DNA of 64,000 nt from Tuctoria greenei (taxonomy: Eukaryota > Streptophyta > Magnoliopsida > Poales > Poaceae), in contig JAYESD010000001.1 of NCBI GenBank assembly GCA_036927565.1, forward strand, positions 287,381,560 through 287,445,559. The letters run 5' to 3'. The notes beneath the pieces were generated by a model. It did no database searches. It was not told the origin of the DNA and saw only the letters and a program-made list of their open reading frames with translations. A program made the translations under genes and the position numbers. Of the stretch, positions 1 to 11,012 are shown one piece after another; position 1 is the stretch's first letter; each line of letters starts with the position of its first letter.

Positions 1-1
1 A

Positions 2-463
2 TGTGTAATATTTGACAAGGAGAGGATCAACTATGCACGTAGTGCATATTTGGTCCAAAGACCTCCAAATGTCAAGTATGGCATTGGTTACTCTTGTTTT
101 GGAAAGCAAAGAGCTGGAAATCATAAGAACAACAAGGGAAGGATCACCTTTGTGAAGGGAGGACCCTCACAACCTGGTAACTCGAAAACTAAAAATCTGA
201 ACTCTCATGAAAATCGGACTAGTCCGGTTGTGGTCCGGACAAGTCCGGTCACACAGACTAGTCCGACCCATAATCAACAGCAACTTCTGTTTAAAACATT
301 TGATGCCTCCTATGTTTTAATGAAAAATAATGCTGGTAAAGTGTATGCTTATTATGCTGGGCCACGCCATGGGAACACAAAATCCCATGTGTGGGTGCCC
401 AAATGTATCGTTACTAACCTCCAAGGACCCAAGCAAGCTTGGGTACCTAAAACCAAGGCGTAA
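2..463 (+). CDS. gag: Sirevirus gag, C-terminal part (partial at window edge)
   Basis: The reading frame is open from the window edge to a TAA at 461-463. It corresponds to the part of gag downstream of the zinc knuckle; the same sequence is seen in copy 2 at about 57122-57536. A run of RTSP repeats (around 213-270) is encoded by palindromic CGGACTAGTCCG/CGGACAAGTCCG DNA, so the family's non-coding palindrome is also tolerated inside the coding region. The frame ends with WVPKTKA, then stop; pol follows in another frame. The role would be the structural protein of the virus-like particle. The start codon is outside the window. Confidence 0.75.
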   Translation, partial: CVIFDKERINYARSAYLVQRPPNVKYGIGYSCFGKQRAGNHKNNKGRITFVKGGPSQPGNSKTKNLNSHENRTSPVVVRTSPVTQTSPTHNQQQLLFKTFDASYVLMKNNAGKVYAYYAGPRHGNTKSHVWVPKCIVTNLQGPKQAWVPKTKA

Positions 464-465
464 TT

Positions 466-3400
466 TGTTTTTGCAGGCCTACTCCTCCGGTGGATCCAAA
501 TGGGTGTTGGACAGTGGATGCACCAACCACATGACCGGAGAAAGGAGGATGTTTGTGGAGTATGAAGTGAACCAGGACCCAAACGAAGGCATCTACTTTG
601 GGGATAACAGTCAAGGAAGGGTCCTCGGTACCGGTAAAATTGCAATATCCTCTGAACATACTCTTTCGCATGTTTTACACGTTGAATCTTTAGATTATAA
701 CCTGCTGTCCATATCTCAGTTATGTGACAAAGGTTATAATTGTCTGTTTACTAACGAGGGTGTGACCGTCTCAAGGAGAAGTGATGGTTCCGTTGCATTC
801 AAGGGTATGTTAAAGGGAAAGCTTTATCTTGTTGACTTCAACAAGGATAAAGCCGAACTCGACACATGCTTGATTGCAAAAACCAACATGGGTTGGCTGT
901 GGCATAGACGGCTAGCACATGTTGGTATGAGGAACCTTCAAAAACTCCTCAAGGGCGATCACATCCGAGGTTTGAAAGATGTTGTGTTTGAGAAAGACAG
1001 GCCTTGTAGCGCGTGCCAAGCAGGAAAGCAAGTTGGAGCACAACATCCCGCAAAGAACATCATGACCACGACAAGACCGCTCGAACTACTTCATATGGAC
1101 CTCTTCGGTCCAATTGCTTACATAAGCATAGGCGGTAACAAATACGGTTTAGTCATTATTGATGATTTTTCCCGCTTCACTTGGGTATTCTTTTTGCATG
1201 ACAAGTCAGAAACACAAGGAACACTCAAGAAATTCTTCAAGCGAGCGCAAAACGAGTTCTCACTATCAATCAAGAGTATTCGGAGCGACAACGGCACGGA
1301 GTTCAAGAACATACAAGTGGAGGAGTACCTTGATGAGGAAGGAATCAAGCACGAATTCTCAGCACCATACTCTCCACAACAAAACGGAGTTGCCGAAAGG
1401 AAGAACCGAACGCTCATAGAGATGGCAAGAACAATGCTCGATGAATACAAGACTTCGGATCGATTTTGGGCGGAAGCAATCAACACCGCTTGCCATGCCA
1501 CAAATCGACTCTACCTTCATCGACTACTAAAGAAGACTCCCTATGAGCTATTCACCGGTAACAAACCGAACATTTCTTATTTTCGAGTTTTCGGTTCTCC
1601 TTGCTATATTTTGAACAAGAAGCCCAGGACTTCAAAGTTCGCTTCGAAGTCCGATGAAGGTTTCTTGCTTGGTTATGATTCGAACACTTACGCCTATCGT
1701 GTTTTCAACAAGGCCTCCGGACTTGTTGAAGTGGCACGTGACGTAGTGTTCGATGAAACTAATGGCTCCCAAAAGGAGCAAGTTGATCAATGTGAATTAG
1801 GTAAAGAGGAAGCCCCCTATCAAGCAATAAAGAGGATGGCTCTAGGCGAAGTACGACCACAAGAGTCATCGACACAAATACAAGAGGAAAGTGAACCACA
1901 AGAGGAGATCAACAATCAAGGGGGAGCCTCGATACAAGATCAATCACAAGAATTTGAACATGATCAACAAATCAACGAGGATAACAACTCAGGGGGAGAA
2001 GAAGATGAACACCAACATACGATCCCCCAAGTGCCACACCCAAGAGTACACCAATGCATTCAAAGGGATCATCCAATCGACAACATCATCGGCAACATCC
2101 AAAAGGGAGTAACCACCAGATCTCGTATAGCAAATTTCTGTGAACATTACTCGTTTGTCTCCTTTTTGGAACCCCGCAGGACTGAGGATGCATTGAAGGA
2201 TCCGGACTGGGTGGTGGCAATGCAAGAAGAGTTGAACAACTTCAAGAGAAACGAGGTTTGGGAACTTGTGGAAAGACCCAATGCAAACATAGTCGGCACC
2301 AAGTGGGTCTTCCGCAACAAACAAGACGAACACGGGGTGGTGACAAGAAACAAGGCACGACTTGTGGCCAAAGGTTACTCACAAGTCGAAGCTGTACCAA
2401 ATGGACGTGAAAAGCGCCTTCCTCAACGGACCAATCAAGGAAGAGGTGTACGTGGAGCAACCACCCGGATTTGAAGATGAAGAGTTCCCCGACCACGTGT
2501 ATAAACTGCGTAAGGCTCTCTATGGCCTCAAACAAGCTCCTAGAGCTTGGTATGAGTGTCTTAGAGATTTTCTAATTGATAATGGCTTTCAAATTGGCAA
2601 AGTAGACTATACATTATTCACAAAAAATATGGATAATGATCTTTTCATTTGCCAAATCTATGTTGATGATATAATTTTTGGATCAACTAACCAATCTTTC
2701 TGTGAAGAGTTTAGTAAAATTATGATAGACAGATTTGAAATGTCAATGATGGGAGAATTGAAGTACTTCTTGGGATTCCAAGTGCGGCAACAAAGGGAAG
2801 GAACATTCATAAGCCAAACCAAGTACACACAGGACATCCTCAAGAAGTTTGGCATGGACAAGGCAAAGCCCATAAAGACTCCCATGGCAACGAATGGTCA
2901 CTTGGATCTCAATGAAGATGGACCGAGCGTCGACCAAAAGGTATATCGCTCCATGATTGGATCTTTACTTTACTTATGTGCATCTAGGCCAGATATTATG
3001 TTAAGTGTATGTTTGTGTGCAAGATTTCAAGCCAACCCTAAGGAATGTCATTTGACAGCCGTAAAGAGAATCCTAAGATATTTAGTTCATACACCCAACC
3101 TTGGTCTTTGGTACCCAAAAGGCTCAAAATTCAATCTCATTGGGTATTCCGATGCAGATTATGCCAGGTGCAAAGTTGATAGAAAAAGCACTTCTGGCAC
3201 TTGCCAATTCCTAGGAAGATCCTTAGTTTCTTGGTCATCCAAGAAACAGAATTCCATTGCATTATCCACAGCCGAAGCGGAGTATGTTGCAGCCGGGAGT
3301 TGTTGTGCACAACTCCTTTGGATGCGACAAACTCTAAGGGATTACGGTTACAATATGAACCGTATTCCTCTTCTTTGCGACAATGAGAGTGCCATTAAAA

Positions 3401-3612
3401 TAGCCCACAATCCAGTTGAGCACTCTAGAACTAAACACATTGACATAAGACACCATTTCTTGAGAGACCATTCCATGAAAGGAGACATATCCATCTCTCA
3501 TGTCAACACCCAAAAACAATTGGCCGACATATTCACCAAGCCACTTGATGAAAAACGTTTTTGCGAACTCCGAAATGAGCTAAACATTCTTGATTCTCGG
3601 AGTGTGGCTTGA
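466..3612 (+). pseudogene. pol: Sirevirus pol: protease, integrase, RT, RNase H; RT internally deleted
   Basis: Domains in order: aspartic protease with the motif VLDSGCTNHMTG (about 505-545); GAG-pre-integrase with WHRRLAHVG (about 900); integrase core with DDFSRFTW, SDNGTEF and the Glu of QQNGVAERKNRT (about 1085-1440); reverse transcriptase start with NAKWVF-like VGTKWVFRNK (about 2290); RT catalytic YVDD (about 2660); RNase H with DADYARCKVDRKS and ADIFTKPLDEKRF to the stop at 3610-3612. The frame changes between the piece ending at 2474 and the piece open from 2362. At the join (about 2390) the segment of RT palm that normally lies between KARLVAKGYSQVE and KLYQMDVKSAFLNG is absent, so roughly a hundred bases are deleted and the frame is shifted. 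The protein cannot be made whole from this copy. Confidence 0.92.
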
Positions 3613-4596
3613 AAATTTGCACACCTGTATGATTGCTTCAAAATATTGATTGAATTGTGAAAATCATCCCTCTTCATTTTTCTCTCAAAAAAACTATGTC
3701 AATTATTTGATCTTGATGAATATTTGATCATAGTATGATTGTTGTTTGCTTACTGGTCAAATTCATCAAGATTGTTTGATTTGTTTTGCCTCTCTACCCT
3801 CAATTATTGGACCTTCAAATATATATGAATGGGCTATGCAATTCTCTCCTGGTGACCACGGACAAGTCCGTGGTTACCCGGACTAGTCCGCCATTGCAGA
3901 CTAGTCCGCAGTGTGACGGTTAGGCCGGACTAGTCTGACAGACCACGGACTAGTCCAATTTAGGTTTCTGGAGGACTTCGGACTAGTTCGGTCTTGTCCG
4001 GACTCGTCCGATTTTTCGTGTCCATAACCCTAGCCGCCACCAAACCCTAATCCCTTCACCCCACACTCTCACCCAAGCTTTCTCTCTCTTGCGCTCGAGC
4101 TCCCAAGGCGAATCCTTGATTCCTCCGTCGAAAAGCCTCAATCTTGGGCGGAGATCAAGCTTGAAGACTCGGGGATTGAAGTTAGCGGACAAGTCCGGCC
4201 TCCAACCCCCACATTTTCAAGCTTCCTTGGATTTCTTGGTAAATTTTCCTCAAAACCCTAAGAAATCACAAATTTCTTTATTGCTTATCGTTTGGCCTAG
4301 CATTCTTCACTAGTTGCATGTCAAGTTGATGTACTATGTGTATGCTAGACTAGTTATTTCATTAGGGATCAATTTTTATCCAGTTTGTTAGGTTTTTGCG
4401 GATGAACACCGGACTAGTCCGGTCCAGGTACGGACAAGTCCGGTCCCCCGGACTAGTCCGTGCCTGAGCACCGGACAAGTCCATTGTTTCTGAACCAAAA
4501 CCTAATTCTTTAATTCCCTACTGCCTTCCATTGCCATCTTACCTCACCAATACCTTGTATAACTTGTCTTTTCTCTTGATCACTCATTCTCAGATC
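3613..4596 (+). repeat. Sirevirus non-coding region with CGGACTAGTCCG palindromes
   Basis: No gene is seen between the pol stop and the next ORF. Two clusters of the imperfect palindrome CGGACTAGTCCG or CGGACAAGTCCG occur at about 3855-4015 and 4410-4485. The stretch just before the next ATG ends in a pyrimidine-rich tract followed by CAG (about 4565-4593), which resembles a 3' splice site; expression of the downstream ORF from a spliced transcript is an inference. Confidence 0.6.
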
Positions 4597-6159
4597 ATGT
4601 CGAGCTTCGACAACGAAATCTCCGATTTCGAGGCCGAGTTGGACCACGAGGTGGCACCTCGGTCCTCGACGGGTCTTGGCAAGAAACGCCAAGAGAGACC
4701 CTCCGAGCCTGCTCCCTCACCTCCCCAGGTTCGGAGGAAGGTGTGTGTCAAGAAGGCCGCCTCGAAGGCTGCTCCTCCTTCAAGTGGCCCTCGCCAAGCT
4801 AAAGGGAAGGGCAAGGGGGTTGCCACAGGGCCTGTTGGGCCCCTAAAGCTGCATACTCCCAGAGAAGGGGTCCGGGACCCCAATGAGGAAAGATTCAATG
4901 GCAAGGGCAGCGATGTGGCTATGAAGTTGAGAAGTGTTGATTGCTATGCAAGGCCCAAGCAAGCAGCTGATGGCAGATTCTGGTCAAATTTCCATGCTGA
5001 CTTCTACAAGCTGGTCTACTTGCCGATGAAGACCCCGGTGGTGCGCAGTCAATGGATTGACTGGGCCCACCTTGAGAAGAGGAAATGTGCTGCTTTTGAT
5101 GAAGTGATACAAGCTGCAGAGAGACATGGGCTGAAGGATTTGTTTGCCTTCAGATATAATTGGAATGATGAAGTGATTGCACAATTCTATGCAACGTGCC
5201 ACTTCTCAAGTGAAGACGAAGAAAGTGTGACTTGGATGACTCATGGATCCAAGTATTCCATTACCCAGGAAGAGTTTGCCCGCCTGCTGCACCTTGACTC
5301 TGAAGGACAAGACCAACTCATTATCCACAACATTGGGGTCATTGAGAGGGATGGAATGAAGTTCATGTATGAGCCCACCTCCAAGTATGTCCCTCCCTCC
5401 ACAAAGAACATGAAGCCTTTCTTTATGGTCCTCAACAGAGTCCTCAGGAAGATGATTGCTCCCAAGGATGGGGATGCAGGGAGTGTGCAAGGCTACCTCC
5501 GGACCCTGATGAGGGTCATCAGCAAGAAAAGGCAATTCGATGTTGCAGACTATATCTGGAATGATATGGTCAATATCTCAAGTACCCCCAACCGATCCTG
5601 TGGCTATGCCCCTTACTTGATGTTCATGATTGAGAAGGTCACAGGAATCGAGTTTGTGAAGGATGTGGAGCACACTCCACTGAGGCCTCAGAAGCCTCAG
5701 TCCGTGAGTGTCCAGGCTGCTCCATCGCCGGCCTCAAGCCCCGAGGCGCCGGCAAGGCAAGAAGAAGCTGCTAGGGCTACTCCTCCCTCCAGGGAAGCCC
5801 CTCAGAAAGGATCCGCCAGTGGGATCCTCAAGTACTTGGCTGCAATTTTCTCCTCATGCAAGAAAACTGAAGTGAAGCTTCACAAGCTAAATCAGAAGAG
5901 GAAGGAGGACATGAGATACATAAAAGCCAATGTGAAGCAGCTGAGTGAGAAGCTGGAGATCAATCCAATTGGATCTCCAGTACTTTCTGAAGATTCTGAT
6001 CCAGACATCACCGAGCTCAGCCCCTTGACTCCTTCCGAGCTTGCCTATTTTGGCATTGGGGGCTCGAGCAGCTCCGCTCCTCCTCCTACCTCTCAACCTC
6101 GTCAAGCCGAAAGCGATGAAGACGATGAAGACGACGAGAGGACTGACAGCGAAGAGTGA
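4597..6159 (+). CDS. Sirevirus ORF downstream of pol (envelope-position ORF)
   Basis: A 520-residue open frame from ATG 4597 to the TGA ending at 6159. The frame is open upstream of 4597 but with no ATG, so 4597 is the first usable start. The N-terminal 80 residues are rich in Pro, Lys, Arg and Ser; the middle (about residues 90-330) is a folded-looking region with the WMTHGSKYSITQEEFARLL segment typical of the 'putative plant transposon protein' domain seen in many plant retroelements; the C-terminus is acidic with an EDDEDDE run. No convincing signal peptide or membrane span is visible, so the historic name envelope-like describes position, not shown function. The frame has no stops, in contrast with the damaged pol beside it. 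Confidence 0.75.
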   Translation: MSSFDNEISDFEAELDHEVAPRSSTGLGKKRQERPSEPAPSPPQVRRKVCVKKAASKAAPPSSGPRQAKGKGKGVATGPVGPLKLHTPREGVRDPNEERFNGKGSDVAMKLRSVDCYARPKQAADGRFWSNFHADFYKLVYLPMKTPVVRSQWIDWAHLEKRKCAAFDEVIQAAERHGLKDLFAFRYNWNDEVIAQFYATCHFSSEDEESVTWMTHGSKYSITQEEFARLLHLDSEGQDQLIIHNIGVIERDGMKFMYEPTSKYVPPSTKNMKPFFMVLNRVLRKMIAPKDGDAGSVQGYLRTLMRVISKKRQFDVADYIWNDMVNISSTPNRSCGYAPYLMFMIEKVTGIEFVKDVEHTPLRPQKPQSVSVQAAPSPASSPEAPARQEEAARATPPSREAPQKGSASGILKYLAAIFSSCKKTEVKLHKLNQKRKEDMRYIKANVKQLSEKLEINPIGSPVLSEDSDPDITELSPLTPSELAYFGIGGSSSSAPPPTSQPRQAESDEDDEDDERTDSEE

Positions 6160-6581
6160 AGCCCTAGGACCTTCCTCTCTCTCTTTTTGGTGTCTTGATG
6201 CCAAAGGGGGAGAGAATGAGGGGCAGTCTCTAGTCTAAGCTTTAGCTGAATAGGATGCGAGGAGAGAGCTCTCTATGTTTTTTAATTGTGATTGTATTTG
6301 CTTAACTCTCTTTTCATATCATGTTTGGTCCTGTGATGAAATCTGAGTTTTTGCTCCTGAAGTGCCATATTAATTTGCAAGTGTGTAAATGAAAATTCTG
6401 TCATTCTTAATGCATTCATGCTCTTAGTATGCAACCCACCATAAAGAATGCACATATGAATAACTATCCTGTTGCCTGATGCATTTTTGAGTCATATGTG
6501 CATACATTATGAAAATCTCATTTTATACCTCATTTTGTGAAATCTCAATTGGTTGTCATCAATCACCAAAAAGGGGGAGAT
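6160..6581 (+). other. Sirevirus 3' untranslated region with polypurine tracts
   Basis: No gene. AAAGGGGGAGAG-type purine runs occur just after the ORF stop (about 6203-6213) and again at 6568-6581 directly against the LTR. The second is the expected primer for plus-strand DNA synthesis. Repeated polypurine tracts between the last ORF and the 3' LTR are a described hallmark of Sireviruses. Confidence 0.75.
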
Positions 6582-8149
6582 TGAAAGTGCATCTAGGACT
6601 CCCTTGTGGGTTTTGGATGATTTATGACAAGCAATTGGGATCCTAATCCTTTTGTTGAGATGAATGCAGGAAAATTATGAAAAATGAGCAAAATGCCAAA
6701 AAGAGGGAAATTAAGAAGGAGAATGAATTTGAGCTTAAGAAGAAGAAATTAGTAGATTAGTATGTATGGAGTGTGTTAAGAAAACACACCCAAGAGCTCA
6801 ATCTCATTTAATCACACACACACAATGCACAAAGCTATACAGGACCGGACTAGTCCGCTATCAGCCGGACTAGTCCGATATATCATTCTGCACCAGATCG
6901 GACAAGTCCGGTCAAAACCGGACTAGTCCGATATATTTTCTGTTCCACTTCGGACTAGTCCTCCCCAGTGCGGACTAGTCCTTTTCAATGCACAAGTCAC
7001 ACAAAATCGGACCAGTCCGTTGTGAACGGACTAGTCCGATATTCATTCTGATCCACTTCGGACAAGTCCGGTGTCCACACGGACTAGTCCGATATACACC
7101 CTGATCTAAATCGGACAAGTCCTCCAAGTGCGGACTTGTCATCCTAAACACTTAGGGTTTCATGTGTCCGGACAAGTCCGATGTAAATCGGACTAGTCCG
7201 AAGCTTTCGAGTGACGAAATCGGACAAGTACGTTTTGAACCGGACTAGTCCGAGATTCCTAGACACTTAGGGTTTGCTTCACACAGCACACCGGACTAGT
7301 CCGGTCACCACCACGGACTAGTCCGATATTTCTGAACCCTAACGGTAACTTCCAGAAACCCCATATAAATAGAGGTGCACGGCCCACTTTTAACCACTCT
7401 CGAACCCTAGCGCCGTCACACCTCCCAAGAGACTCAAAAACCATCTCTCTCCACGAAGTTAAGTGAAAAATCAATCAATCCATTGAAGATCACTTCTAGA
7501 TCATTGGAGAAGCACTTGGCACACGATTGAGCTCTTGGTTTGAATCTCTAACACACTCTTGCATCTCAATTTGTATATTTCGAAGTGTGTTATTGGTGGT
7601 TTTTGAAACTTGTAAATAAGGGAGCTCTCAACTTGTGAGATCGCCCCTTCAACTTGGTGATTTACCCCTGTGTGATAAGTGGAAGAGGATTGGCCTTCGT
7701 GGCGATCCGACGAGGGAAGGGTTGGTGAAGACCCGGTCCTTTTGTGGGCTCCTCAACGTGGATGTAGGCTGCCTTCGTGGTAACCGAACCACGGGATAAA
7801 TCTTGTGTCTTGTTCGTTTGTGTTCATCATTCTAGTTGATCAACATTATCTAGGGTTTGATTCATTTTGTTGAATTCAAGTTAAATAGTTGAACAAGAAT
7901 CATACTTGCAATAAAACTTAACATACAACTATTGAACTGTCATTAAGGTTTATATTTCCGCTGCAAACGACAACGAAACAATCAAATTGACCTAACTTGA
8001 TCAACCTAGCCCGTGAAATCCGGACTAGTCCGCACTTTACCGGACTAGTCCGATATATCTGGATTTGACCCTTTTTGCTGAAGTGCTACAGGAACCGAGA
8101 AAATTCAAGAAGGCCTATTCACCCCCCCCCCCCTCTAGGCCTACATTCA
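6582..8149 (+). repeat. 3' LTR of Sirevirus copy 1
   Basis: Starts TGAAAGTGCATC and ends CTACATTCA, the same termini as the LTR at 53588-55149, and lies immediately after the polypurine tract. It holds a dense array of CGGACTAGTCCG/CGGACAAGTCCG palindromes (about 6840-7330 and 8020-8055). CATATAAATAG (about 7360) is the likely TATA box, followed by a transcribed R-U5 region. A run of about twelve C at 8121-8132 is shorter (seven) in the other copy. Confidence 0.93.
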
Positions 8150-8655
8150 GCGATTTATCGGACAAGTCCGAAAAGGGCCGGACTAGTCCGAAGATAGACA
8201 GAGGCGACAACGGACACGTCCAGACTGGACATCGGACAAGTACGAACATATCCAGAGGGGAAAAACAGACAAGTCTGGCCAAAATCAGACAAGTCCAATT
8301 TTAGTCAGAGGAAAAATGGACAAGTCCACTGGAATACCAGACAAGTCCGGACAGGTCCAAGGACTTAACAAATTTTCAAGGATTCTTGAAATACCGGACT
8401 AGTCCGCAATGGACCGAACAAGTCCGACATTGTCCATAGAGAAAGAACAAACTAGTCCACAACAAAACGGACAATTCCTATGGAAGTCAGAGAGAAATCG
8501 GACTAGTCCGCACCAAAAATCGGACTAGTCCGCACTTTTCAGAATTCTTAAGTGCGGTTTTGCTCTAAATTCATCTTGAACTTATTTCTTTTTATGTTGC
8601 TCAAAGTTAGACATATTTATTGACGGATGCAGGGCATGATGCATGAAAATGAGGG
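8150..8655. repeat. Array of diverged CGGACAAGTCCG-type palindromes
   Basis: About 400 bases just beyond the Sirevirus LTR contain many degenerate copies of the Sirevirus palindrome, spaced about 25-45 bases apart, with no open frame. A primer-binding site does not follow the LTR, so this is not the inside of the same element. It may be the remains of an older element of the same lineage or of a Gypsy LTR, since the stretch runs up to GAGGGTGTTACA. Confidence 0.5.
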
Positions 8656-9806
8656 TGTTACACGACCATCCATGATTTACTGTGCCACCACAAGGTCAAG
8701 TATGGGTGCGACGTAGCTGATTAATTAGGGTATTGCTAGTATTGAGCGGATCATTCGGCGCATCAAGGAAGGGGAGTTGGATTGGGTTTGGATATGGTTG
8801 GCGAAACTCCCTGGGATCCGAATTGCACAAGAGGGAGCCCTTGGTTGAAGATGTGCTCAGTTGGAGACATCGCCACCGGTGAAACATCAGTGGATCTGTA
8901 CATGCTAGTAGTCCCTTCGTAAAGGCTATTTTGTGATCTATTAGCCACACACCTAAGGAAGTGTGAGAAGGAATAATTGAGATTCTATAGTCATCAAAAG
9001 GTGATAAAATCACAAACACGTGGGTAAAGTGGTACAAACTCTGCAGAGTGTCTTAAAACTATCATGATAGCCGTGCTCCCGGTTATGAGCAACCGGAACA
9101 CTCACATGATTAGGGGAAACTCGATATTTGGGATGTTTCGGTATTGGTTATGTTTATGGTTGGTAATATGGTTATGGATGGTTATGGATTGAATTATGGC
9201 AATGGATATGGTTAAATGTAATCAGAAATCTGGTATATGGATGATGGTAATGAAATGTGGACTGGTATTATGATGACTACACGGCTTATGATGGGTTTAC
9301 TTCACATACATATAATATATTGCTTTTCAAATGTTTTAATATACTTTTCAGCACTTAGCCTTTATTATATTCGTCATGTGTATCAGCTACATGTCATACT
9401 TTCCGCACTTGCTGAGTACGACATGTACTCACCCTTGCAATTCCCCCACCAATAGCTGTAGATTAGGATTGGGAGTATAACGATGATAATGCGGAGTTCT
9501 AGGCCGTGCCTGCCGTCAGCTTGCCTATGGTGTTGATTGGAGCTGCGCTACCCTATTTGCTTATTTGCTTAGCTGCTTAGTTTGCTTTATTAGATGATTT
9601 TCGCTGCATTAGTTCAAACTTATCATTAGTGTTCATTAGAGCTTGTATTCGAGGATATTCTGAATTGTGTAATAAAAGTGCTTAATTAATCTTGTTCTGT
9701 GGTAATTTTCTGTATATCCTTTTGTGAATGCACTCGTGTATGTGTGTTGAACGTCCTAAGCACACATATGCGTTCACTTGGTTTATTTTCAGAACTAGGT
9801 GTCACA
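8656..9806. mobile_element. Probable solo LTR, Ty3/Gypsy type
   Basis: Bounded by TGTTACAC and GTGTCACA, near-inverted ends of the TGT..ACA kind found in plant Gypsy LTRs. It has no significant open frame and carries an AT-rich 3' part resembling polyadenylation regions of such LTRs. No matching 5-bp target duplication is seen (GAGGG versus TCCCT), so the borders are tentative. Confidence 0.4.
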
Positions 9807-9982
9807 TCCCTCGAAGGGCTTGGCGGAGGAACGTTGGCCATGGTGGGTTGTTTGCGCGAAGAAGACGAACGAAGAGAAGAGGAGAGACTGATGGTGCCCT
9901 ATATAAGGTCTATGTAGAGACACAAAATGGAGACGCACTTATCACTGACGCAAAATGGAGACGCACTTATCACTGAAGCGCT

Positions 9983-10016
9983 GGACGGTACAGTTTAGAT
10001 TGATCGATGAGAGCTT
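9983..10016 (+). pseudogene. Captured 3' end of a SUMO-conjugating-enzyme-like gene
   Basis: These 34 bases match 36428-36461, the last codons (GRY-[N/S]-LD-stop) and first untranslated bases of the SCE1-like gene in element C, with two differences. Nothing upstream or downstream continues the match convincingly. It is too short to encode anything. The common source is inferred to be the same host gene, or C and D exchanged sequence. Confidence 0.5.
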
Positions 10017-11012
10017 TAGGAATAAGTTTAGATTTGAAATTAGTTTAGAGGACACACAATGTGTATGAACTATGAAATTCATTGAGTTGCAAATTATCTA
10101 TGAATTGCAATGTCATTACGTTTGTTTATCCTTGAATTCCAATTATATCCCTTAATTGTAATGTCATTGCGTTTGTTTATACCTACAACGAATGCTTAGG
10201 ATAACGTGCGAGTGGCAACGGACGCTCACGATATCGTGCGAGTGGCAATAGGGAGATGAGTGCATGAGAGACACACTTTAAAAAGGTGCGTCTCCGATTT
10301 CTGAGATTCGACAAAAGAGAGACGCGCCTTACCCGGACACGTCTTTGATTAGTGTCGAAGATCTTATGTCCCACATCAAAAATCTGAGCGTGTTGCAATG
10401 ATCATATAAGTCATTGCGCACAGTTTCCAGTTGGACAAGTGCACATGCAAAAGCTGTTGTTCGCGGGAACAACAACTTTCGCATGCGGCTTGCCCGTTCG
10501 GCCACAAAATAATGCGAGACGTGCGTTATATATAAACGTATAAGAATTTTGACCTATTTTTAGCTCTCCTGCACTCTCTGGCAAAAATTTTTACACAAAA
10601 ACTTACTCACGCTCTCACGACCAAAGGGAGACATTGAAATGAGAGACGTGTGTAGAGAGGCCCGTCTCTGAGTTTTGCTATTTTTATCTCTCACGCGCTC
10701 TCTCCCAACAATTGGCTAAAATTTTTAGCTCTCGCGTGCTCTCTCGACCTAGAAACCGCAGCTCCTGAGCACGCCACCGTCGTCCCTCTTCCTCAACTCG
10801 CTCTTCGTCTTTGTCGCGATGCCGCTATCGACCCCGACCCCGACCTTCGTCATTAGAGAGTTGAGCACGCTAGAGCTAGCCGTCCTACTGTCATCAGAGA
10901 GTTGAGGAACAGCCGCTCCAACGCCTCCGCCAGCTTGTCTCAAAGCACGCCGCTACCTCGTCCCCTATCCCCGGAGCATGCCGCCGCCTTGACCCTGCCC
11001 TCAGAGCGTGCA

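Larger units (their letters stand above)
1..8149 (+). mobile_element. Sirevirus-type Ty1/Copia retrotransposon, copy 1 (5' part outside window)
   Basis: The order is end of gag, protease, integrase, reverse transcriptase, RNase H, a second ORF in envelope position, polypurine tracts, 3' LTR. That order, with an extra ORF after pol and several purine-rich GGGGGAGA tracts before the LTR, is the known plan of the Sirevirus (SIRE/Maximus) lineage. The 3' LTR (6582-8149) closely matches the 5' LTR of a second copy at 53588-55149, which fixes both ends. The copy cannot be autonomous: its reverse transcriptase has an internal deletion near 2390. The base after the LTR is not a primer site, so this is the 3' end. 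A target duplication cannot be checked because the 5' end lies outside the window. Confidence 0.93.

Noticed and set aside
6840..7330. Regularly spaced palindromes resembling a CRISPR array
   Set aside because: The repeats are short, variable and spread through LTRs and coding regions of a plant retrotransposon; spacers are not of constant length and there are no cas genes.
8121..8132. Run of about twelve C in the Sirevirus LTR
   Set aside because: The other LTR has a shorter run at the same place; this is ordinary homopolymer variation or a sequencing artefact.
9728..9976. Possible N-terminal SUMO-E2 piece (a reading with GLAEER near 9815)
   Set aside because: Only about five residues agree with UBC9 and the match stops at once; chance is likely.
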